Source: Acidobacteriota bacterium (GTDB lineage Bacteria; Acidobacteriota; Vicinamibacteria; Marinacidobacterales; Marinacidobacteraceae). From it: 64,000 nucleotides of DNA. The translations under genes and the position numbers were made by a program. The notes below the pieces were generated by a model, which saw only the letters and a program-made list of their open reading frames with translations, searched no databases and was not told the origin of the DNA. Location of the stretch: the NCBI GenBank assembly GCA_009835985.1, contig VXWI01000034.1, positions 1-64,000 on the forward strand, written 5' to 3'. Positions 53,022 to 63,115 of the stretch are shown here, one piece after another (positions within the stretch are counted from its first letter, which is position 1; each line of letters starts with the position of its first letter).

Positions 53022-54394
53022 CAACGGAGCAGCAGCCTCAGGAGCCCGAGCTTGCCCCGGTAAGGCGGATAGCGCACCGGGGGATCGAGCCAGGTGGCGG
53101 CGTTCAGGACCGCCCGCTTCTGGGAGAGCAGGTCGAAGCCGTGGATCCCGTGATAGGAGCCATGGCCACTCCTCCCGACGCCGCCGAAAGGAAGCCGGGG
53201 GTTGGCGCAGTGAACCACCGCGTCGTTGGTGACGAGCGCCCCGGAACGCAGCGCGGCCGCGGCGCGCCGAATGGGTTCGCGCCGCCGGGCAAACACATAG
53301 AGCGCCAGCGGATCCGGATGGGTGCGAATCTCGGTGAGGGCTTCGTCGAGGCTCCGGTAGGGGAGTAGCGGCAGGATGGGCCCGAAGATCTCCTCGCGCT
53401 GGGCTGCGTGCCCGTCGGGCCACGGTCCGGTGAGCGTGGGGCCGAAGTAGAGCCGCTCCGGGTCCCGCTCGCCCCCCCACCGGAGGGGCAGGCCGGGAAG
53501 GAGCCCCTCCAGGCGCCGGAAGTGGGTCTCGTGCACGATCCGGCCGTAGTCCGGGCTCTCGGCGGGGGTTCCCCCGTAGAACCGCTCGAGGTTCCTGCCG
53601 AGTCTTTCCGAGAATTCGTCGTACCGGTCCTCGGGCACGAGGACGAAGTCCGGGGCCACGCAGGTCTGTCCCGCATTCAGGAACTTCGCCCACGCGAGGC
53701 GGCGCGCGGCGAGGCGCAGGTCGGCGCTCCGGTCCACGAGCGCCGGGCACTTGCCTCCCAGTTCGAGGGTAATGGGAGTGAGCCGGCGGCCCGCCGCCTC
53801 AGCCACCAGGGCGCCGACGCGCCGGCTGCCCGTGAACACCACGTGGTCGAAACCCTGGCCGATGAGCGCCCGGGCCGCTTCCGGTCCTCCTTCGACCACC
53901 TGGACGAGCCCCGGCGCCAGCGCGGAGGGCACCAGTTCCGCGAGCCGCTCGGCCGTTCGGGGGGCCTGCTCGGAGGGTTTGATCACCACCGCGTTTCCGG
54001 CGGCAATCGCCGCCACGGCGGGTGCGAGGCTGAGTTGGAGCGGGTAGTTCCAGGGAGCGATGACCAGCACCACACCGACGGGGGCGGGCTCGATCCGGCT
54101 GCGAGCCGGCATCACGGCGAGCGGGGTGCCGACCCGGCGGGGACGCATCCAGCGCCACAGGTGACGGCGCGCGTGCCGGATCTCGGCGAGGACCAGGCCG
54201 GTCTGGGTGGCCCAGGCCTCGAACGCCGGGGCTCCGAGGTCCGCTCGGAGTACCTCTTCCCAGGTGTCGCGGCGGTCTCGCAGGAGCGCGGCCAGCGCGG
54301 CTAGCGCCTCGTTCCGGAACCTCCGGGGCGCGGTCTCGCCGGAATCCACGAGCCGCCGCGCCCGCTCGAGGACTGCTGGCAGGTCGTTCGTCAC
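53021..54394 (-). CDS. Aldehyde dehydrogenase (class-3 / coniferyl-aldehyde-dehydrogenase-like)
   Basis: 457 residues. Family signatures: VLVIAPWNYPLQLSLAPAVAAIAAGNAVVIKPSE is spread over 109-143 (PWNYP and KPSE), ELGGK with the general base Glu, FLNAGQTCVAPDF with the nucleophilic Cys, and LPFGGVGRSGHGSYHG near the end. The C-terminal hydrophobic tail (KLGLLRLLLR) is typical of class-3-like enzymes. NAD(P)-dependent oxidation of an aldehyde to an acid. First gene of the operon with the kinase/aminotransferase fusion: likely they degrade an amino alcohol, aminotransferase first and dehydrogenase after. Confidence 0.9.
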   Translation of the reverse strand: MTNDLPAVLERARRLVDSGETAPRRFRNEALAALAALLRDRRDTWEEVLRADLGAPAFEAWATQTGLVLAEIRHARRHLWRWMRPRRVGTPLAVMPARSRIEPAPVGVVLVIAPWNYPLQLSLAPAVAAIAAGNAVVIKPSEQAPRTAERLAELVPSALAPGLVQVVEGGPEAARALIGQGFDHVVFTGSRRVGALVAEAAGRRLTPITLELGGKCPALVDRSADLRLAARRLAWAKFLNAGQTCVAPDFVLVPEDRYDEFSERLGRNLERFYGGTPAESPDYGRIVHETHFRRLEGLLPGLPLRWGGERDPERLYFGPTLTGPWPDGHAAQREEIFGPILPLLPYRSLDEALTEIRTHPDPLALYVFARRREPIRRAAAALRSGALVTNDAVVHCANPRLPFGGVGRSGHGSYHGIHGFDLLSQKRAVLNAATWLDPPVRYPPYRGKLGLLRLLLR

Positions 54395-54477
54395 CGGGGC
54401 GGCGAGTATAAGGAGGCTCGAACCGGTTGGAGGCCGGGCGCCCCGCGGGCGCCGGGTAGACTTCCGGCCGGTCGGTC

Positions 54478-55119
54478 ATGCGATTCCTCGAGCCCGTACT
54501 TCCGTCCCCCGGCGACGCGCTGGCGGGCCGGGTGGAACTCATGCGGATCCCGGAAAAGCACTTCGTGCTGAAGACCCCGCTGGCCCCGCCCTGGCCGGGG
54601 AGCCTCGAGGAGGCGTTCTTCGGTATGGGGTGTTTCTGGGGCGCCGAGCGCCTCTTCTGGACGGCGCCCGGCGTGTACACGAGCGCGGTGGGATACGCCG
54701 GGGGGCTCACGCCCAACCCGAACTACCGCGAGGTCTGCACCGGCCGCACCGGCCACGCCGAGGTCGTCCGCGTGGTGTTTGACCCCGCGCGGGTGACGTA
54801 CGCGGGGCTCTTGCGCACGTTCTGGGAGAACCACGATCCGACGCAGGGCATGCGTCAGGGCAACGACGTCGGGACCCAGTACCGGTCGGCGATCTACACG
54901 GTGGGGAGCGAACAGGGCGCGTTCGCCCTCAGCACCCGCGATACCTATGCCGAGCGGCTCCGGAGCGCGGGGCACGGTCCGGTCACCACCGAGATCCGCG
55001 AGGCGCCCGTCTTCTACTACGCGGAGGACTACCACCAGCAGTACCTGGCGAAGAACCCCGACGGCTACTGTGGCATCGGAGGCACGGGCGTCGCGTGTCC
55101 GACGGGCTTGTCGGGCTGA
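54478..55119 (+). CDS. msrA: Peptide methionine sulfoxide reductase MsrA
   Basis: Reduces Met-S-sulfoxide. [13 protein letters not shown] carries the catalytic Cys (GCFWG), GYAGG, and [23 protein letters not shown] follow the family order. A C-terminal Cys-containing tail ([15 protein letters not shown]) may hold recycling cysteines. 213 residues, with an N-terminal addition of about 40 residues. Divergent from the aldehyde dehydrogenase and 1 bp before the 2Fe-2S protein. Confidence 0.94.
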   Translation: MRFLEPVLPSPGDALAGRVELMRIPEKHFVLKTPLAPPWPGSLEEAFFGMGCFWGAERLFWTAPGVYTSAVGYAGGLTPNPNYREVCTGRTGHAEVVRVVFDPARVTYAGLLRTFWENHDPTQGMRQGNDVGTQYRSAIYTVGSEQGAFALSTRDTYAERLRSAGHGPVTTEIREAPVFYYAEDYHQQYLAKNPDGYCGIGGTGVACPTGLSG

Positions 55120-55120
55120 G

Positions 55121-55489
55121 TTGAGCGACGCCGCCGGCACCGCTGCCGAGAAAGCGAAAGCGCTGGAGCTTTCGAAGGTCGAGCGGCACATCTTCCTCTG
55201 TGTGGACCCTGCCAAGCCCAAGTGCTGCGAGCCGCCCGTCGGCAGCGAGAGCTGGCGTTACCTGAAACGGCGGCTGGACGAACTGGGCCTCGCGAACGGC
55301 CCGGCCGGCGGCCGCATCGCCCGCAGCAAGGCGGACTGTCTCCGGGTCTGCGCCGAGGGTCCCATCGCAGTGGTCTACCCCGACGGCGTCTGGTATTCCG
55401 GGATGACTCCCGACGCGCTCGAGGAGGTCATCCAGGGCCACTTGATCGGGGGCACGCCGGTGGCGAAGTACCGGATTCCCAATAGCTGA
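55121..55489 (+). CDS. Thioredoxin-like (2Fe-2S) ferredoxin
   Basis: 122 residues. HIFLCVDPAKPKCCEP (first Cys plus the CC pair) and KADCLRVCAEGPIAVVYPDGVWYSGM (Cys-x3-Cys, shown as its parts) match the thioredoxin-like 2Fe-2S family, also seen as stand-alone ferredoxins. Ends VAKYRIPNS. TTG start 1 nt after the msrA stop, so translation is likely coupled with msrA. An electron donor for redox enzymes; the partner is unknown. Confidence 0.87.
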   Translation: MSDAAGTAAEKAKALELSKVERHIFLCVDPAKPKCCEPPVGSESWRYLKRRLDELGLANGPAGGRIARSKADCLRVCAEGPIAVVYPDGVWYSGMTPDALEEVIQGHLIGGTPVAKYRIPNS

Positions 55490-55516
55490 CCTTCGCGGCG
55501 CTACCTGGCCGGCGAC

Positions 55517-58500
55517 TCAGCCCAGGTGGCGGCGGAGGAGGCGTTCGGCCGCCGTAACGGGGATTCCCCGGCGGCGGGCGTAATCCTCGAGCTGATCCCG
55601 GCCGATCTTCCCGACGGAGAAGTAGCGCGACTCGGGACTGGCGAAATAGAGGCCCGCCACCGAGGCGGCCGGCCGGATCGCGAAGTTCTCGGTCAGCTCG
55701 ACGCCGATCGCCGCCTCCGCGTCGAGCAGCTCGAAGATTTCCCGAAGGATGCCGAGATCCGGGGTGGCGGGGTACCCGGGGGCGGGGCGGATTCCGCGGT
55801 ATCGCCCCCGGATCAGGTCTTCGGACGTCAGGTTCTCGGAGTCGCCGTATCCGAGATCCCGCCGGGCGCGTTCGTGGAGCCACTCGGCGAGCGCCTCGGC
55901 GAGGCGGTCCCCGAGGGACCGCAGCAGGAGGGCCTCGTAGTCGTCGCCGACGGCATCCGCCTCCGCGACCAGGTCGGCCAGCCCGTGGCCGGCGGTGACG
56001 GCGAATGCCCCGATCACATCGGCGCCGGCCGCCGGCGGCCGCCCCGCTTCGGCGGCGCGCAGGAAGTCGGCGGCCGCGAGGCGCGGTCCGGGTCCATCCT
56101 CCTGCTGCCGAAGCGTCGGGATCCGGGATCCGGGCGCTTCGTCGAGACCCTCGGGGCGCCAGATGAGGATGTCGTCGCCCTCCCTCGCGGCGGGGAAGAA
56201 CCCATATACGGCGCGCGCTTCGAGTCGCGGGTCCGCCGCGAGTTTCCCGAGCCGCGCGCGGGCGTTCCCGTGCAGTTCGCGCGCCTCGGTCCGGGTTGCG
56301 TCGCGTTCGAGCAGGTCCGGGAAGGTGCCGCGGAACTCCCAGGCATGGAAGAACGGCGTCCAGTCCACGTACGCGATCAGGTCGGCGACCGGAATGTCCG
56401 GAAGAACGCGGCAGCCCCAGAACGTGGGTTCCATGGGCTCGGGACCGGTGAACTCCGGAGCGCGGCCGCGGGCGGCGACGAGCTCGAGGAGCGGCCGGCG
56501 CCGTCGCGGCGTGCGGTTCCGTTCCGCCTCCTGGACCCGGTGGTTCTCCTCCACGAAGGACGCGGATCCCTCGCCGAGCAGCGCCCGAACGACGCCCGAG
56601 GTTCGCGAGGCGTCGGCCACGTGGACAACCGGGCCCGATCGCCGGGGAGCGATCCGGAGCGCGGTGTGGCGGGATGAGGTGGTCGCGCCGCCAATCAGCA
56701 GCGGCAGGGTCACCCCGCGCCGTTCCATCTCGGCGGCGAAACGCTCCATTTCGTCGAGGGACGGGGTAATCAGGCCGGAAAGGCCGATCAGGTCGGCGCT
56801 CGTCTCGCTTGCGGTGTCGAGGACCCGGTCCGCGGGAACCATCACCCCGAGGTCTTCCACCCGGTAGCCGTTGCAGGCAAGCACGATCCCCACGATGCTC
56901 TTGCCGATGTCGTGGACATCGCCCTTGACCGTGGCGAGGACGATCCGCTCACGCGGCCCGCTGGCCTCGTCGGTCTCCATGTAAGGCTCGAGGACCGCCA
57001 CTGCCTTCTTCATCACCCGGGCGCTCTTGACGACCTGGGGGAGGAACATCCTCCCGTCGCCGAAGCGGTCCCCCACCACCCGCATTCCGTCCATGAGCGG
57101 GCCCTCGATCACGGCGAGTGCGGAGGGCATCCCGCGGCGGGCCTCGTCGGCGTCCCGTTCGACAAAGTCGAGGATGCCGTTGACCACCGCATGGGCAAGT
57201 CGCTCGGAGACGGGGCGCCGGCGCCACGAATCGTCGGTCGCCGCCTTCCGTCCGGCGCCGGCCCGATCCGCCACCGCGAGGAGCCGCTCGGTGGCGTCGC
57301 CGCGCCTGGCGAGGACGACGTCCTCGACGCGCTCGCGGAGGGTTGCCTCGATCTCGTCGTAAACCGGGAGCCGGCCCGCGTTCACGATTCCCATGTCGAG
57401 CCCGGCCGCGATCGCGTGGTGCAGGAAGACCGCGTTCATCGCCTGCCGGACGCCCTCGTTCCCGCGAAACGCGAAGGACAGGTTGGAAATGCCTCCGGAG
57501 ATCAGGGACCCCGGAGCGGCCGCCCGGATTCCGGGGATGGCGTCGATGAACTCGACGCCGTAGCGGTCGTGCTCGGGGATGCCGGTGGCGACGGCGAGCA
57601 CGTTCGGGTCGAAGATGAGGTCCTCCGGCGGGAAGCCCGCCCGTTCGGTCAGGAGCCGGTAGGCGCGCGCGCAGATCGCGGTCTTGCGCGCCGCGTCCAC
57701 CGCCTGTCCCTCCTCGTCGAACGCCATCACGATGACGGCGGGTCCGAAGCGGCGGATGCGGCGGGCGGCGGCGAGAAAGGCGTCCTCACCGTCCTTGAGC
57801 GACAGCGAATTGACCACCCCCTTGCCGGGGAGCGCGCGGAGTCCGGCTTCGATGACCTCGATGCGCGAGCTGTCCACCATGATCGGGAGCCGGGCGATGT
57901 CGGGTTCCATCGCGATCAACCGGAGGAACCGGCCCATGGCGGCTTCGGAGTCGAGCAGGCCCTCGTCCATGTTCACGTCGAGGAGGTTTGCGCCGCCCTC
58001 GACCTGGTCCCGCGCCACCGAAACCGCCGACTCGAACTGGCCGTCCCGGATCAGGCGGGCGAAGCGGCGCGAACCGGTCACGTTGGTGCGCTCGCCCACC
58101 ACCAGGAAGGCCGACTCCGGCCGCACCAGGGGCTCGGTGCCGGCGAGGCGGACCCCGGAGGAGGGCCCGGGAGGTTGGCGCGGCCGAAAACGGCTCACCG
58201 CGGTCCGGACCGCGCGGACGTGGTCCGGGGTGGTGCCGCAGCAGCCGCCGACGAAGTTGACGAGACCGTCCTCCGCGAGGGCGCCGAGGGCTGCCGCGGT
58301 GACGTCCGGGGCCTCGTCGTAGCCGCCGAGTTCGTTCGGAAGCCCGGCATTCGGGACCGCGCCCACCGGCACCGGGGCGAGGCGGGAGAGGGTCTCGACG
58401 ATCGGGCGCATCGCCTCGGCCCCGATCGAGCAGTTCACCCCGGCGGCCGTCACCTGGGCGTGCTCGACCGAAACCCAGAAGGCTTCGGAGTCCTGCCCGG

Positions 58501-59164
58501 TGAGGTTACGCCCCCCTTGATCCACCGACGTGAAGGAGACGACAAGCCCGGGATCCCCCGGCGCCTCGGCAATGGCATCCCGGCTGGCCGCGAGCGCCGC
58601 CTTGGCGTTCAGGGTGTCGAAACAGGTCTCGACGAGCAGGAGGTCGGACCCTCCCGCCAGGAGACCCGCCGCCTGCTCGCGGTAGGCGTCCCGCAACACG
58701 TCCCAGGAAATGGCCCGGAAGGCAGGGTCCGAGACGTCGGGAGACACGCTCAGGGTCCGGTTGGTGGGTCCCATGGAGCCCAGCACGAAGCAGCCGCGCC
58801 CCGCGGTGTCGGCGACCCGGCGCGCCGCCTCCGCTCCGCGGCGGTTGATTTCGAACGCGCGTTCTTCGAGGCCGTAGTCGAGGAGGGACACGGCGTTCGC
58901 GTTGAACGTGTTGGTGGTGAGGGCGTCCGCGCCGGCCTCGAGATAGAGGCGGTGCACTTTCTCCACCAGCTCCGGGCGGGTCAGGGAGAGGACGTCGTGA
59001 AGCCCCTGGAGCGGTTTCGGATGTTCCCGCAGGAGATCGCCCCGAAAACCCGCCTCGTCGAGGCGTTCGCCCTGCAGCATCGTTCCGATGGCGCCGTCGA
59101 ACACCAAGATGCGCCCGGAGATCGCCTGCAGGAATCCCGCCCGGCCCAAACGCGTGGCGCTCAT
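55517..59164 (-). CDS. metH: Cobalamin-dependent methionine synthase
   Basis: 1215 residues, full four-module enzyme. Homocysteine-binding module 1 to about 330 (DGAIGTML; zinc Cys in [11 protein letters not shown]), pterin-binding module (about 345-620, [23 protein letters not shown]), cobalamin module with cap (about 640-880, [19 protein letters not shown], DxHxxG), and the AdoMet reactivation domain to the end ([25 protein letters not shown] seen as [13 protein letters not shown]). Transfers methyl from methyl-tetrahydrofolate to homocysteine. ATG 59164 is chosen as the usual start rather than the frame-open 59212. Needs B12, so the cell makes or imports it. Convergent with the 2Fe-2S gene, 27 bp apart. 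Confidence 0.96.
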   Translation of the reverse strand: MSATRLGRAGFLQAISGRILVFDGAIGTMLQGERLDEAGFRGDLLREHPKPLQGLHDVLSLTRPELVEKVHRLYLEAGADALTTNTFNANAVSLLDYGLEERAFEINRRGAEAARRVADTAGRGCFVLGSMGPTNRTLSVSPDVSDPAFRAISWDVLRDAYREQAAGLLAGGSDLLLVETCFDTLNAKAALAASRDAIAEAPGDPGLVVSFTSVDQGGRNLTGQDSEAFWVSVEHAQVTAAGVNCSIGAEAMRPIVETLSRLAPVPVGAVPNAGLPNELGGYDEAPDVTAAALGALAEDGLVNFVGGCCGTTPDHVRAVRTAVSRFRPRQPPGPSSGVRLAGTEPLVRPESAFLVVGERTNVTGSRRFARLIRDGQFESAVSVARDQVEGGANLLDVNMDEGLLDSEAAMGRFLRLIAMEPDIARLPIMVDSSRIEVIEAGLRALPGKGVVNSLSLKDGEDAFLAAARRIRRFGPAVIVMAFDEEGQAVDAARKTAICARAYRLLTERAGFPPEDLIFDPNVLAVATGIPEHDRYGVEFIDAIPGIRAAAPGSLISGGISNLSFAFRGNEGVRQAMNAVFLHHAIAAGLDMGIVNAGRLPVYDEIEATLRERVEDVVLARRGDATERLLAVADRAGAGRKAATDDSWRRRPVSERLAHAVVNGILDFVERDADEARRGMPSALAVIEGPLMDGMRVVGDRFGDGRMFLPQVVKSARVMKKAVAVLEPYMETDEASGPRERIVLATVKGDVHDIGKSIVGIVLACNGYRVEDLGVMVPADRVLDTASETSADLIGLSGLITPSLDEMERFAAEMERRGVTLPLLIGGATTSSRHTALRIAPRRSGPVVHVADASRTSGVVRALLGEGSASFVEENHRVQEAERNRTPRRRRPLLELVAARGRAPEFTGPEPMEPTFWGCRVLPDIPVADLIAYVDWTPFFHAWEFRGTFPDLLERDATRTEARELHGNARARLGKLAADPRLEARAVYGFFPAAREGDDILIWRPEGLDEAPGSRIPTLRQQEDGPGPRLAAADFLRAAEAGRPPAAGADVIGAFAVTAGHGLADLVAEADAVGDDYEALLLRSLGDRLAEALAEWLHERARRDLGYGDSENLTSEDLIRGRYRGIRPAPGYPATPDLGILREIFELLDAEAAIGVELTENFAIRPAASVAGLYFASPESRYFSVGKIGRDQLEDYARRRGIPVTAAERLLRRHLG

Positions 59165-59270
59165 ACGCGAGCGGAAGTCTAGGAGCGGACGGGACCTGGG
59201 GGCATCCGGCACCGGCGCCCGGCCACCTGCGGCAGGGGTACCATCGGCGGTTTCCCGGAGGTTTGCGTCA

Positions 59271-60494
59271 GTGCCGCTTCACGTTCAGGTCGTCGTGGGA
59301 GCCGTGGGGGGTGTGCTCGTCGGGATGCTCTTCGGGGAGTCGGCCGTCGTGCTGCAGCCGATCGCCGATCTGTTCGTGCGGCTGCTACGCATGATCATCG
59401 CGCCCCTGATCTTCGTCACGCTCGCGCTCGCCCTCACGCGGACCGGAGGCAAGGGCGCGGGCAGGATCGGCGTTCGGGCGATCATCTACAACCTGAGCAC
59501 CCTGTCGGTGGCGCTGGCGCTCGGCATCGGGATCGCGGTGTGGCTCGGACCCGGCCGGGGGGTGGACATTTCGGCGCTCGGCGGAACGGATCAGGCCGCC
59601 GGCGCCGCCGCCGGTCAGGCGCGCTCCATCATGGACATCCTGGTGAGCATCGTTCCCACGAACGTCGTGGGAGCGTTCGCCGAAGCCGAGGTCCTCCAGG
59701 TCCTGTTCCTCGCCATCCTGTTCGGCGTCGCCGTGAACGCGCTCGGCAGCGATCGGGTGAGGCCGCTCATCGATGTGCTGCAGGCGGTCAACGACGTGCT
59801 CTACCGGGTCGTCCACTGGGTCGTGCGGCTGGCGCCGGCCGGGGTGTTCGCGATTCTGGCCGCGGTGGTGGGTCAGTCCGGCCTCGACATTCTGGGAACG
59901 CTGGCCTGGTACGTCACCGTGTGCCTGATCGCCACCCTCCTGCACGTCGGCGGCGTTCACGCGATGCTCTTGCGGCTGTGGGCGCGCCAGCCCCTCGGCA
60001 AGCTGGCCCGGGCCCTGCGCGAACCGCTGCCCATCGCCTTTGCCTCGGTCTCGACGGCGGCAGCGCTGCCGGTGTCCATGGCGGCGGTTCCGCGCGAGAC
60101 CGGAATCTCGGGAAAGGTCGCCGGCTTCGTGTTGCCGTTCGGCGCGGCGGCCGGCCGCGACTCCAGCGGGATCTACCAGGTGCTGTCGGTCGTGGCGATC
60201 GCGCAGCTCGTCGGGCGCCCGCTGGGCATGGGCGAACTGGGCCTCCTCTGGGTGACCGCGATTCTGAGCTCCCTCGCGGTCTCGGGCGTCCCCGCGGCAA
60301 GCTTCGTGAACCTCACGATCCTGCTCGGAGCACTCGGGCTGCCGGTGACGCTGTCGGCGCTGGTGCTGGCCGTCGAGCGTCCGCTCGACCACCTCCGGAC
60401 GAGCGGGAACCTGATCGGTCAGATCTCCAACGCGATCTTCACCGGGGCCACCACCGGGGAAATCGCTCCACCGGGGGCCAAGCGGGACGGATGA
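59271..60494 (+). CDS. Dicarboxylate/amino acid:cation symporter (DAACS/GltP family)
   Basis: 407 residues. N-terminal VVVGAVGGVLVGMLFG, LFVRLLRMIIAPLIFVTLA (TM3 region), then SVSTAAALPVSMAAVPRETGISGKVAGFVLPFGAAAGRDSSGIYQ, which covers the HP1 and TM7 substrate region but differs from the canonical NMDG motif (here GRDSSG). HP2 is FLP.VSGVPAASF-like ([19 protein letters not shown]). Transports a dicarboxylate or acidic amino acid with Na+ or H+; the changed TM7 motif leaves the substrate open. GTG start with GGAGG nine bases upstream (59257-59261). It overlaps the next gene by ATGA. Confidence 0.85.
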   Translation: MPLHVQVVVGAVGGVLVGMLFGESAVVLQPIADLFVRLLRMIIAPLIFVTLALALTRTGGKGAGRIGVRAIIYNLSTLSVALALGIGIAVWLGPGRGVDISALGGTDQAAGAAAGQARSIMDILVSIVPTNVVGAFAEAEVLQVLFLAILFGVAVNALGSDRVRPLIDVLQAVNDVLYRVVHWVVRLAPAGVFAILAAVVGQSGLDILGTLAWYVTVCLIATLLHVGGVHAMLLRLWARQPLGKLARALREPLPIAFASVSTAAALPVSMAAVPRETGISGKVAGFVLPFGAAAGRDSSGIYQVLSVVAIAQLVGRPLGMGELGLLWVTAILSSLAVSGVPAASFVNLTILLGALGLPVTLSALVLAVERPLDHLRTSGNLIGQISNAIFTGATTGEIAPPGAKRDG

Positions 60495-61471
60495 GGGCTG
60501 GCCGGCTGGCTGCCTGCGGCCTGGTCCTCGCTTCGTGCGGCGGGGGAGAGCCGGTCGCACCCACCGCGCCGCCGGCGCCCCCCATCTCCGCCAGCGTCCG
60601 CGGGATCCTCACGAGGACGGTGGAAGGCGGCCCGGTGGCAGGTGCGACGCTGAGCGCGGGCGGAGTGACGGCGCGCTCCGCAGCCGATGGATCCTTCGCG
60701 CTCGACCTCCCGGCAGGGGAACACCGGATCACGGTGTCCGGTCCCGGAATCGTCGAGCGCACCACCACCATCCGGGCGCCGAACGGGACCCTCGCACTCG
60801 ACGCAATCCCGACGGGTGGGCCCTGGGACCTCGACTTCTACCGGGAGATCGCCCGGAACGGCGCCGGTGGGGGCGACCTGGAACCGCTCATCCCCTGGAA
60901 CTCCGAGCCGACCTTCTTCATCGACGCCCGCCCGGAACCCACCACGGGCGCGGAGATTCCCGCGGAGACCATCGACTTCGTGCAGGAGGCCATCCGGGTC
61001 ACGGTGCCGCTGCTCAGCGCGGGACGTTACCGGGGCGAGCGGATCGAGGTGACCCGGGAACCGCCCGCGGACATGACACCGGGGACGGTGATCCTCCGCT
61101 GGAACGCGGCCGAGGTCTCCGAGCGTGCGGAGACGGCGAACGCGTTCGCCTACCGGGTCGGCGGGGATGCCAACGTGGTGGTCTTCCGGCACATCCCGGA
61201 GACCTGGGCGGTGCACCACGAGCTTGGCCACGTGATGGGGCTCTACCACCCGCTGGGCGGCCTGCGGCCTTCCCACATGTGGTACTCCGGGGAACTCGAA
61301 CCGCCCCACTTCACCGAGTGGGACATCTTCCACGCCCAGGTGATGTACGCCCGGCCCCCCGGCAACACCGACGTGGACGTGGACCCACCCGGGTTCGTCA
61401 TCGGCGGCGCGGCCGCCGCTGCCGGAGCCGTGGTCCGCTTCTCTCCCGAACCGACCCCCCAACGCCGCTGA
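60491..61471 (+). CDS. Lipoprotein with carboxypeptidase-regulatory-like domain and metzincin-type HExxHxxGxxH
   Basis: 326 residues. Signal peptide with lipobox LASC (Cys at residue 16; MRAGRLAACGLVLASCGGG), a beta domain (about 35-105, SVRGILTRTVEGGPVAGATLSAGG, resembling carboxypeptidase-regulatory or CNA-B folds), then a domain with HHELGHVMGLYHPLG, a complete HExxHxxGxxH zinc site, and HAQVMYARP about 45 residues on as a possible Met-turn. Predicted surface zinc protease, better equipped than the similar protein at 11-1174. Starts ATG over the symporter stop. It ends back-to-back with bshC (TGATCA). Confidence 0.72.
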   Translation: MRAGRLAACGLVLASCGGGEPVAPTAPPAPPISASVRGILTRTVEGGPVAGATLSAGGVTARSAADGSFALDLPAGEHRITVSGPGIVERTTTIRAPNGTLALDAIPTGGPWDLDFYREIARNGAGGGDLEPLIPWNSEPTFFIDARPEPTTGAEIPAETIDFVQEAIRVTVPLLSAGRYRGERIEVTREPPADMTPGTVILRWNAAEVSERAETANAFAYRVGGDANVVVFRHIPETWAVHHELGHVMGLYHPLGGLRPSHMWYSGELEPPHFTEWDIFHAQVMYARPPGNTDVDVDPPGFVIGGAAAAAGAVVRFSPEPTPQRR

Positions 61472-63115
61472 TCAGCGGACCAGCAGGTTCCGGGCCCGCC
61501 GGTCGGCGGCCGGGTCTTCGAACGCCGCGAGCAGCCACGCCCCGAAGTGCGGCCCATAGCGGTTTGCGAAGACGAGCGGACTGAGCCGGCGTTCCTGCGG
61601 CGCACCGCCGGGGAAGAGAGCGTTCCGGGCGCGCAGGAAACGCTGCCGGCGTTCCTCGTCGCGGCGCTTCGCGGCGCGAACGCTCTTGGCCTCGAGGTCG
61701 GCGAGGATCGCGTGCACCTTGCCCCGGGCGCGGCGGACCGCCGCCGTGAGGCTCTGGTCGACGGCGCCGGCGGCCTGTTCGACCGCTTCGAGCGAGGAAT
61801 CCATGACTTCGTTGGCCTGCGCGAAGGCCGCCTGGGCGGCGGGGTCGGCGGCCCGCCGATTGAGGGCCGCCTCGTCGCCGGCCGAGAGTTCATCGAAGCC
61901 GATCCCGTCCTGGTCCAGCACCCGAAGCTGGGACTTCGTGAGGATGGCGACCTGATGACGGGGGATCACGAACGGACGCGAGATCCCGTGGAGGCCGTAG
62001 AGATCACCCATCTGGGCGTGGTAGGCGATTTCCGAAGGACCGCCGACGTAGATCGCGGTGGGCAGCAGGAAGTCCTGGACCAGCGGTCTGAGCAACACGG
62101 CGGCGCTCAGGCGCTCGACGCAACCGTCGAGGACCCCTTCCGGAGGGTCGCCGGCGGCATCGGTCCGGACCCGCGCCCGCACGCCGGTCGGTCCCGTACA
62201 AAAGACCCCGTAGCCCTCGGCCGCCGCCTGCCCGTGGAATCCCATCGCCTCGATCTCTCGCGTGCGGGCCGCGATCTGGCGGCGGCCGGCGGCTTCGTGC
62301 CGAACCGCGGCCTCGTACACCGGGAAGGCGAGCCGTTTCAGCTCCGGACGGGTGGGGTCCATCACCACGAGACCCGAACCCCGCGTGAGGTGGAGAAGCA
62401 GGCGGCCGAACGCCTCCGAAAGCGATCGGCCGGGCGCGTAGCAGTCCCGGGCGGCGAGCAGGAGACCCTCCGTGTATTCCGTTTCGGGAAGGATGTCCGG
62501 CAATTGTCCGTGCAGGTCGAGGATCGAGTCGTCCAGAACCCGGCGGAACGCCGGCAGGCCGACGTGTTCGTCCTCCGGCTCGTAGCGCAGTGCTTGCGGA
62601 GAGCCTGATCGGTCCAGCAGCCAGGCGCCCCGAATCTCCTCGAAGTCGTGGTCGTCACCTTCGATCCAGAAGACCGGGACCACGGGCTGGCCGGTCCGCG
62701 CCTCGAGTCCCCGGGCGGCGGCGACCGCGGACATCGCCTTGATGAGCGAATAGAGCGGGCCCCCGAACAGCCCGGGTTGCTGGCCGGTGACGACTGCCAA
62801 TGTCTGTGGATCGCGAAGCCGCTCTGCCGAAGCGAGGACGGCCGGATCCGCGCCCCAGACCCGGTTGGTTGTCGCGATCACCCTGGCGGTGGCCGCCCGC
62901 GCGGCGTCGGGAGGCATGGGGCTTCTGATGTCCGGGGAGGCCCCCGCCGCGAACGGGTCGGGGAGCAGGTCGGCGAAACGTTCCGGCTTGCGGGTCCAGG
63001 CGTCGAAAAAGGTCCCCGGGCGGAAGGGGAGGGCGCGCAGGAGCGGCGCCGGATCTTCCGCGGCGGCGGGAGCGCTCCGGACGGGAGTCTCCGTCGGGTT
63101 TCCCGCGGGGGTCAT
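61472..63115 (-). CDS. bshC: Bacillithiol biosynthesis cysteine-adding enzyme BshC
   Basis: Adds cysteine to GlcN-malate, the last step of bacillithiol synthesis. Signature VVTGQQPGLFGGPLYSLIKAMSAVAAARGLE (nucleotide-like loop; shown by its first half VVTGQQPGLFGGPLYSL), PVFWIEGDDHDFEE, and YVGGPSEIAYHAQ. A long helical coiled coil (about 430-500) is as in the BshC family. 547 residues. bshA and bshB are not in the window. Bacillithiol is known from Firmicutes, Deinococcus, Bacteroidota and Acidobacteriota, which helps place this organism. It overlaps lepB by 4 bp. Confidence 0.92.
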   Translation of the reverse strand: MTPAGNPTETPVRSAPAAAEDPAPLLRALPFRPGTFFDAWTRKPERFADLLPDPFAAGASPDIRSPMPPDAARAATARVIATTNRVWGADPAVLASAERLRDPQTLAVVTGQQPGLFGGPLYSLIKAMSAVAAARGLEARTGQPVVPVFWIEGDDHDFEEIRGAWLLDRSGSPQALRYEPEDEHVGLPAFRRVLDDSILDLHGQLPDILPETEYTEGLLLAARDCYAPGRSLSEAFGRLLLHLTRGSGLVVMDPTRPELKRLAFPVYEAAVRHEAAGRRQIAARTREIEAMGFHGQAAAEGYGVFCTGPTGVRARVRTDAAGDPPEGVLDGCVERLSAAVLLRPLVQDFLLPTAIYVGGPSEIAYHAQMGDLYGLHGISRPFVIPRHQVAILTKSQLRVLDQDGIGFDELSAGDEAALNRRAADPAAQAAFAQANEVMDSSLEAVEQAAGAVDQSLTAAVRRARGKVHAILADLEAKSVRAAKRRDEERRQRFLRARNALFPGGAPQERRLSPLVFANRYGPHFGAWLLAAFEDPAADRRARNLLVR

